A DNA stretch of 62,284 bases from Legionellaceae bacterium (GTDB lineage: Bacteria; Pseudomonadota; Gammaproteobacteria; Legionellales; Legionellaceae): NCBI GenBank assembly GCA_029210265.1, contig JARGNP010000013.1, positions 1 through 62,284 of the forward strand. Reading direction: 5' to 3'. A model generated the notes under the pieces. The model did no database searches and was not told the origin of the DNA. It saw only the letters and a program-made list of their open reading frames with translations. The translations under genes were made by a program, and so were the position numbers. Shown in pieces: positions 56,915 through 62,284 of this stretch. Position 1 is the first letter of the stretch, and each line of letters opens with the position of its first letter.

Positions 56915-57880
56915 ATGATTCACCGCTTGCATGCACTGGTCCGTGATGATTTTGATGCAGTTAATGCCCTCATCGTTACGCACATTCAATCTGAGATTAG
57001 CTTACTCGACGAGCTTGCTAACCATATTATAAAAAGTGGCGGAAAACATTTGCGCCCGTTACTGCTGCTACTCGCAAGCCATGCCTGTGGATATCAAGGC
57101 AAAGACCACATCACTCTGGCCGCCATGATTGAATTTTTTCACACAGCGACGTTATTACACGATGATGTGATCGATGAATCTACCCTACGTCGAGGACGTA
57201 AAACCGCGCATTCTATTTGGGGTAGCAAAGCCAGTATTTTGGTTGGCGATTATTTATTTACTCAGTATATGCAGTTAATGATAAGTGTCGGTAATTTAAA
57301 AATCATGAAAGTTTTAACCGACATGACGCATCAAATAGGCTGCGGCGAAATCAAACAACTCGCCAACCGACATAATCCTTCGTTGGCTATCAGCGATTAT
57401 TTTGAGGTCATTCATGCAAAAACATCGTTGTTGTTTGCAGCCTCCGCTCGCCTCGGTGCGCTCGTGTGTGACGCTGATGAAGCCATAGAAGAAGGCTTGC
57501 ATGCGTATGGATTACATCTCGGCAATGCCTTCCAACTCATTGATGATGCCTTAGATTATTGCTCAGATGCAGAAACCATGGGTAAAAATATAGGTGATGA
57601 CTTAGCCGACGGTAAAGCCACCATGCCTTTGTTGTATGCGTTGCAACAAGGCACACCAGAGCAGCAAGAAAAAATAAAACAAGGCCTAACTCAAGGCTCG
57701 CTAGAATATTTACCTGAAATTCTTGATGCGCTCAAAGAAACGGGGGCCATTGAATACACCCGAACACTGGCTGAGCAAGAAGTTAAGCAGGCTATTGCAG
57801 CTCTACAGGTACTGCCCGACTCAGAATATAAAAAAGCACTCGAAGAACTTGCTCGCTATACGATTGCACGCGATCATTAA
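56915..57880 (+). CDS. ispB: Octaprenyl diphosphate synthase
   Basis: IspB makes the long prenyl chain of ubiquinone. The 321-residue polyprenyl synthase has GGKHLRPLL, first Asp-rich motif LLHDDVIDES, GDYLFTQ, and second Asp-rich motif FQLIDDALDY. Small residues before the first motif fit long-chain products; exact length cannot be read. It may cooperate with UbiK-dependent quinone synthesis. Confidence 0.93.
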   Translation: MIHRLHALVRDDFDAVNALIVTHIQSEISLLDELANHIIKSGGKHLRPLLLLLASHACGYQGKDHITLAAMIEFFHTATLLHDDVIDESTLRRGRKTAHSIWGSKASILVGDYLFTQYMQLMISVGNLKIMKVLTDMTHQIGCGEIKQLANRHNPSLAISDYFEVIHAKTSLLFAASARLGALVCDADEAIEEGLHAYGLHLGNAFQLIDDALDYCSDAETMGKNIGDDLADGKATMPLLYALQQGTPEQQEKIKQGLTQGSLEYLPEILDALKETGAIEYTRTLAEQEVKQAIAALQVLPDSEYKKALEELARYTIARDH

Positions 57881-57889
57881 GGCAATACC

Positions 57890-58333
57890 ATGTTTAATCC
57901 GTTTTTTATGGAAGAAGCGATTAAAGAAGCTCAAAAAGGACTTGCTTCATCAGGAATTCCCATTGGCTCGGTTCTCGTACACAAGAATAAAATCATTGGG
58001 CGTGGCCATAATCAACGCATCCAGAAAAAAAGCGTTACGTTACACGCCGAAATGGATGCACTTGAAGATGCTGGGCGACTACCTGCGCATATTTACCAAG
58101 CATGCACACTATACACCACGTTATCACCCTGCTCCATGTGTGCTGGCGCTATTCTTTTATATCAAATCCCCCATGTCATGATTGGAGAAAATAAAAACTT
58201 TATGGGTGACGAAACTCTGCTTGCATCGCGTGGCGTAGCGCTTCAAGTACTCCAAGATAAAACATGCATCGATTTGATGGCCAATTTTATTCATGCGAAC
58301 CCAACGTTATGGCATGAAGATATCAGCATTTAA
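57890..58333 (+). CDS. Fungal-type cytosine deaminase-like zinc deaminase
   Basis: The 147-residue cytidine-deaminase-fold protein has zinc motifs LHAEMDAL (His and catalytic Glu) and LSPCSMCAGAI (two Cys). Beyond these, GIPIGS, GRGHNQR, TLYTTLSPC, GENKNF, and the ending FIHANPTLWHEDI match yeast Fcy1 cytosine deaminase far better than TadA or GuaD as I recall them. It would convert cytosine to uracil for salvage. AAGG precedes the ATG, ten bases after ispB. Confidence 0.82.
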   Translation: MFNPFFMEEAIKEAQKGLASSGIPIGSVLVHKNKIIGRGHNQRIQKKSVTLHAEMDALEDAGRLPAHIYQACTLYTTLSPCSMCAGAILLYQIPHVMIGENKNFMGDETLLASRGVALQVLQDKTCIDLMANFIHANPTLWHEDISI

Positions 58334-58399
58334 CCCCTCCCAAAAAAAAACCATACAGCCCTTAATATAGACATGGATGAGCCGTGGTAGTATACTGCT

Positions 58400-60565
58400 T
58401 TGCTGCAAAATAATCCGATGATTTTAGCCATGATGTCCGTACGTCACTTGAAAGATAACCGTAAGAAAACGTCGACGTTATTTTCTCCTCGCGAGGAACA
58501 CTCAAACCTCTCGCGCTTGGATCGTGCGCCACAACCTATTCATCCTCCGCAGAAACTAAGTATAAGCTCACTAGATTCCAGTATTGATCTAAGCCTTGTG
58601 TTAGCCCCGCCTCCTGCCATAGATTACGCTAAAATAATGCAAGCTTCCCGCGATGCATTTCAGCAACACCTACAATTACCTATGGATACATCAACACGTC
58701 ACAAGCTGATTCATGGCATGGAAGTTGCATTAATTGCCTGCTTTAAATCCATGTCGTTAGATGCCGGTGTTGCAGAGTCAAAAAAAACGCTTGATTTTAT
58801 TCTTCAATACCCCCCAGAAAAGCTCGTACTCTACCCACCGATTGCAGAAACACCTTACGCCAATGCATTAGCCGTTGTTATTGCGTGTGAATTGAGTAGT
58901 TTTTTTAATCTTGTGGCTTGGACCTATTTTCATGTCCTTTTTAGAAATAAAAAATTTCAATGCAATGACATCTTACAAAACCTTTTGGTTTCCACCATAC
59001 ACTTCGCCTCTGCTCATTTAGATTTAGCACTTGCGTATATTGAGCTGTTTGATATTAATCAGCCCTTTTCATTCGGGCCATCAACGATGTCAGGCGATGA
59101 TATTGAGTTTTCAATCAAAGAGGCTGAACGCTGCGTTCATGAATTTTACCGACATGTGCTTTATTGCAATTTTCGCGAGAATCGAGTTCTTTTTGAGCTT
59201 GATCGTGTATTATTTCTAGCATTTACAACGCATGCAAAACTCGCCCTAAAACAAAATAAACTCGAGGAAGCTGCTGAATTCATAAACAAAGCAGATGTTT
59301 TTATACATAAATATCGCCACACGAAATACTACAAAACCAATAAAGACATACCTAGTCCACTGCTCAGCTTACAAGCACTTAAATTCGCTCTTAAAACACA
59401 AAAGAATAAAGCAAAACTTGCGGCGATTGAACTTAAAGATGAACAAGAAATACCATCCGAAGATGTCCTTCAAGCCTCTGCTTCAACGACGCCAGACGTC
59501 ATCACTGAAAACACGCCTGAAAAAATTAGCGACGAGAAAGATGTAGTAAATGCAATAGATACTAATAACCAACGTCTTATTGGACGAAAACGACTGAAGC
59601 AACGAAAAAAAGAAGCGCATGAAATTCGTCGCTTACCTAAATGCTACGAAGCAAACCCTCACTTGAGAACATTACTCGAGCAATATTCAGGTGTTTTTAT
59701 TACTTGCGGTATCGATGGTTATGTATTTGGAAGTAGCCATTATAAGAAAAACCCCGGTGATTTTGATATTCTCATTCCTAATATAAGCACCAACGCTGGT
59801 AAAGAACGTCTCATGCAATTGATTCGGATGATTGAGTCGCAAGGTGGCGTGGCATTAAGAGATAAAACAACCGGTGAATTAGGCTATAAAAAACCGAATC
59901 GTCACGTAATTCCTATCACCTGGCAAGGTTGGAAAACGGACCTAATCATCGAAGCAGGCGATTTTATTGAACATGCAAAACGCTTAGATTATACCATTGG
60001 GGCTCTGTATTTTTCCCTTCGGACTAAAAAAACGTATTGCATGAAAGGCTTTTCGTCTTTAACAGATCTGGATGATAAAATACTACGTACAATTGATGAT
60101 CCCTATGAAAGTTTTAAGCGTGATCCCAGCTTAATTTTTCGTGGTATACGTTTATGCGCACTAGAAGATTTTACGTTTTCACCCGAATGCCTCGCAGCGA
60201 TGCGTACCCTTTTTGTTGAAGAAAAAAATAATATTTTTATATCATCGATGAACTATGGCAAACTTTGCCAGCAACTTAATTTGATGTTCTCCACACCAGA
60301 AGAAACGATCATATTGGATAAATTTAAAGAATTAAATTTATTGCCTAAATTATCACAAAGCATTCATGAACTGCCTGAAAAATCTAGAAACAGTTATGTG
60401 GTGAGCCTGATGCAATACAAAAGCTCACCGAAGCATCGCGTATGTAACCCGTCTTTTGAACAAGCCAGCGTATCAAAGCTTGGTCTTTATTCAGCAACAT
60501 CCCCTGAAAAAGGCATTAAACGGCCTTCTTCAAAAAAGGTTACAGCGCCTGTTTCAACATTATGA
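58400..60565 (+). CDS. Protein with a poly(A) polymerase/CCA-type nucleotidyltransferase domain
   Basis: The 721-residue frame has a helical N-terminal part (about 60-320, TPR-like in feel), a charged linker, and a C-terminal domain (about 430-640) with the class II nucleotidyltransferase pattern: GYVFGSSHYKKNPGDFDIL (GS...DxD), RLDYTIGALYF, DLDDKILRTIDDPYESF and RDPSLIFRGIRL, the usual poly(A) polymerase order. The canonical GGxxRD is absent. Length and N-terminal fusion are unlike PcnB or Cca. The TTG start is doubtful; ATG 58430 or 58433 is possible. A secreted effector role is speculative. Confidence 0.72.
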   Translation: MLQNNPMILAMMSVRHLKDNRKKTSTLFSPREEHSNLSRLDRAPQPIHPPQKLSISSLDSSIDLSLVLAPPPAIDYAKIMQASRDAFQQHLQLPMDTSTRHKLIHGMEVALIACFKSMSLDAGVAESKKTLDFILQYPPEKLVLYPPIAETPYANALAVVIACELSSFFNLVAWTYFHVLFRNKKFQCNDILQNLLVSTIHFASAHLDLALAYIELFDINQPFSFGPSTMSGDDIEFSIKEAERCVHEFYRHVLYCNFRENRVLFELDRVLFLAFTTHAKLALKQNKLEEAAEFINKADVFIHKYRHTKYYKTNKDIPSPLLSLQALKFALKTQKNKAKLAAIELKDEQEIPSEDVLQASASTTPDVITENTPEKISDEKDVVNAIDTNNQRLIGRKRLKQRKKEAHEIRRLPKCYEANPHLRTLLEQYSGVFITCGIDGYVFGSSHYKKNPGDFDILIPNISTNAGKERLMQLIRMIESQGGVALRDKTTGELGYKKPNRHVIPITWQGWKTDLIIEAGDFIEHAKRLDYTIGALYFSLRTKKTYCMKGFSSLTDLDDKILRTIDDPYESFKRDPSLIFRGIRLCALEDFTFSPECLAAMRTLFVEEKNNIFISSMNYGKLCQQLNLMFSTPEETIILDKFKELNLLPKLSQSIHELPEKSRNSYVVSLMQYKSSPKHRVCNPSFEQASVSKLGLYSATSPEKGIKRPSSKKVTAPVSTL

Positions 60566-61236
60566 ATACCGGCAACAATACCAATTTTATGCGTTGCTAT
60601 TAATTGATTGATAATGGGGCTTTTTTCTCGAATTTGTCGCGCAACGTTTAATGCGTTATTTTTTGCTATTTTATTGATTAATTTAGGATCCGAACAATTA
60701 TCTGTTCCGCTTTCTTTTTGAGATCCGGGAATAACCGGTTTAATTTTATGCGTAAAATAGCCTATATGGCCAAACTTATCATGTTGACAAGCCGCTGATA
60801 CTGCGCCACACGAGGTATGTCCTAAAACAACGATTAACGGTGCCCCAGCAGCTTTGGTCGCATACTCAATACTACCGAGTATATCTTCGTTTAAGACATT
60901 GCCTGCAACACGTAAGCTAAAAAAGTCGGTCAGCCCTTGATTAAAGAAAAACTCAGGTACGCTACGTGAGTCCATGCAGTTTAAAATAACCGCCCAAGGA
61001 AATTGGCCTGATGCACCTTGTTTAGCTTGAGCTAAATAATCTTGGGTTTGCATTTTGCCAGATAAAAATCGTTGATTACCCGCTTTTAATTTTAACAAGG
61101 CCTGTTTAGGTGTCATGTTTGCTTGTTTTTCAGCACTGGTGGCGGAGTCTGCCGCATAAGAATAAGTCGCCGTCATCATGGTCATAAAAGAAAACATCAA
61201 AACCTTAAAAATCTTTTTTAAATATGTCATATCCAT
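60487..61236 (-). CDS. Periplasmic beta-carbonic anhydrase
   Basis: The 249-residue enzyme interconverts CO2 and bicarbonate. A signal peptide (about residues 1-29, ending SYA-AD) precedes the beta-class fold with zinc motifs NCMDSRSVPE and GHTSCGAVSAAC. Related to the C-terminal part of the SulP fusion at 22199 but exported. AGGGA precedes the ATG. The last 79 bases overlap the convergent 721-residue frame. Confidence 0.93.
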   Translation of the reverse strand: MDMTYLKKIFKVLMFSFMTMMTATYSYAADSATSAEKQANMTPKQALLKLKAGNQRFLSGKMQTQDYLAQAKQGASGQFPWAVILNCMDSRSVPEFFFNQGLTDFFSLRVAGNVLNEDILGSIEYATKAAGAPLIVVLGHTSCGAVSAACQHDKFGHIGYFTHKIKPVIPGSQKESGTDNCSDPKLINKIAKNNALNVARQIREKSPIINQLIATHKIGIVAGIHNVETGAVTFFEEGRLMPFSGDVAE

Positions 61237-61296
61237 GCTTTCCCTAAAATTAAACGCGAACCTATGTCAAACCATACTAGCGTGGCAGCAATATGA

Positions 61297-61325
61297 TTGA
61301 CAACCCTCGTGTTTTCTTCTAGCGT
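61297..61325 (+). promoter_or_regulatory. Possible promoter for the 61369 gene
   Basis: A consensus TTGACA is followed after 17 bases by TAGCGT, a poor -10, with the ATG about 44 bases further on. The perfect -35 is the main reason to list it. Confidence 0.35.
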
Positions 61326-61368
61326 AGTAACCTGCAATATAAATAAAAAATATACACATGGATATATA

Positions 61369-62265
61369 ATGAACCTTGTTCAAAAAATCGGCTTGATTCT
61401 ACTTTTACTTAATCAGGGCGCCTTTGCCTCAAAAGCCTTGTATTCTATCACCCCGGAAACATCCTCAAGCATTCAAGTCCCTATTAATTCGACAGCAACG
61501 ATAAATTATCGCGTGAAAAATCAAACACAACAAACACAGAGCCTAAGCTTGCAAAATAATTTTGGTATCACACAAGTCGTACAATCAGGTTTTTGTACTC
61601 AACCCTTCACACTTGCCCCAAACCAGTCCTGTCTTTTATCGCTGCTCGTTGATGGAAGTAAAATTACTGCATCAAAATCAATTATAGGCCCTGAAATTTG
61701 CAAAACAAACTCGCCATTTTTTTGTTCTCTGCCTTTATTAGAAAACCGTCTGAACATCGAAATCACAACCCCTCCACCCGGCGAGGATCATATCTTGATT
61801 GCTAATAATGGTATTTTTGATGGTACTGTTTCTCACGGCTTTATTTCTGACTGTCTTATTAGCGACTCAGGTGGATTAGAAAACTGCCAAGCTTTGAGTA
61901 GTAACCGCATTCTTGGCAAAGCCAGTGGCGTTGCTGTTTCGACCAATCAATATTTATATACTGCTGATAATGACCCTGATGCTAACATAATTTTTACTTG
62001 CTTGTTCGATACAGATTTAACCGACTGTCGAGCAGATGGTACTCAGTTGGAAGCACCACTTACTGTGTATATTCATAACAATGATCTCTACACAATTAAC
62101 GGTGATGTCAGCGAAGTTATACGATGTCATATCAATCGTGCAGACGGCAGCCTAGTGGGCTGCGGATCGACTGGAGACGGTTTTAACGACCCACTTGGTA
62201 GTATGGCTATTTCGAATGGATATGCCTACATCCTCAGGAATCCCCTCATATTAAATAGCACATAA
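61369..62265 (+). CDS. Secreted repeat protein sharing the N-terminal module of the IPT-Lcl_C family
   Basis: The 298-residue product has a signal peptide (MNLVQKIGLILLLLNQGAFA) and then a module matching the first domain of the 24.5-29.9 kb family: VPINSTATINYRVKNQ, FCTQPFTLAPNQSCLLSLLVDGS and GPEICK. From about 140 there are 40-50-residue repeats with C.IS/N...G.L..C spacing (ISDCLISDSGGLENC, FTCLFDTDLTDC, IRCHINRADGSLVGC), likely beta-propeller blades. The frame ends abruptly within a blade (GYAYILRNP), so truncation or frameshift near 62240 is likely; the window ends too soon to see. Confidence 0.72.
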   Translation: MNLVQKIGLILLLLNQGAFASKALYSITPETSSSIQVPINSTATINYRVKNQTQQTQSLSLQNNFGITQVVQSGFCTQPFTLAPNQSCLLSLLVDGSKITASKSIIGPEICKTNSPFFCSLPLLENRLNIEITTPPPGEDHILIANNGIFDGTVSHGFISDCLISDSGGLENCQALSSNRILGKASGVAVSTNQYLYTADNDPDANIIFTCLFDTDLTDCRADGTQLEAPLTVYIHNNDLYTINGDVSEVIRCHINRADGSLVGCGSTGDGFNDPLGSMAISNGYAYILRNPLILNST

Positions 62266-62284
62266 AATATCCTTCCAAACACCA

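Overview
The window reads as the chromosome of a gammaproteobacterium of the Legionellales type (Legionella, Coxiella, Aquicella or a relative). This is inferred from the mix of genes. Housekeeping genes are gammaproteobacterial (comM, ubiK, yqgE-ruvX-pyrB, lpxK-msbA, tolC, ttcA, proS, ispB). There is a complete leucine-degradation cluster, a SulP transporter fused to a carbonic anhydrase, and repeated Lcl_C/DUF1566 surface proteins. Scattered large eukaryotic-like proteins (a Ser/Thr kinase, a CX5R phosphoinositide-type phosphatase, an ankyrin-like protein, a nucleotidyltransferase of the poly(A) polymerase fold) look like type IV secretion effectors. No secretion genes lie in the window, so effector status is inference. 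No tRNA, rRNA or CRISPR was found.

Layout. 1-4 kb: a truncated GAF-PAS-GGDEF signalling protein, then ygfA, an EVE-domain gene, ubiK with a terminator, and comM. 4.1-4.9 kb: a DUF559 nuclease gene among copies of a double-hairpin repeat, beside a decayed fragment of a pyrB-like gene. 4.9-7.8 kb: the yqgE-ruvX-pyrB operon and ribB with an FMN riboswitch, all on the minus strand. 8-12.8 kb: an FMN glutamate-synthase-like enzyme, a PBP4-type peptidase and membrane proteins. 12.95-13.1 kb: a cluster of DnaA boxes. 13.1-19.1 kb (minus): an L,D-transpeptidase lipoprotein, ettA, tdh-kbl and a protein kinase. 19.3-24.5 kb (plus): a PIMT-family methyltransferase, tolC, ttcA and the SulP-carbonic anhydrase.

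24.5-29.9 kb is an accessory block of four tandem paralogues (minus strand). They encode secreted proteins with a conserved cysteine-containing N-terminal module, an IPT/TIG domain and an Lcl_C/DUF1566 domain. Two copies share a 400-bp nearly identical tract. The other two are joined through an IS5-family element whose flanks come from different positions in different paralogues, so the insertion was accompanied by a deletion. 30-32.4 kb holds the phosphatase-like protein. 32.6-42.4 kb holds proS, a toxin-antitoxin pair with a visible promoter/operator, a double ATPase of a peptide ABC transporter, a secreted unknown, lpxK, msbA, a nucleotidyltransferase pair and a methyltransferase.

42.5-62 kb: a coiled-coil unknown, then the leucine/isovalerate cluster (isovaleryl-CoA dehydrogenase, thiolase, small membrane protein, both methylcrotonyl-CoA carboxylase subunits, methylglutaconyl-CoA hydratase, HMG-CoA lyase), which would take isovaleryl-CoA to acetyl-CoA and acetoacetate. 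MATE and MFS transporters follow, then the ankyrin-like protein, ispB, a fungal-type cytosine deaminase, the nucleotidyltransferase-fold protein, a periplasmic beta-carbonic anhydrase, and a secreted repeat protein carrying the same N-terminal module as the 24.5-29.9 kb family.
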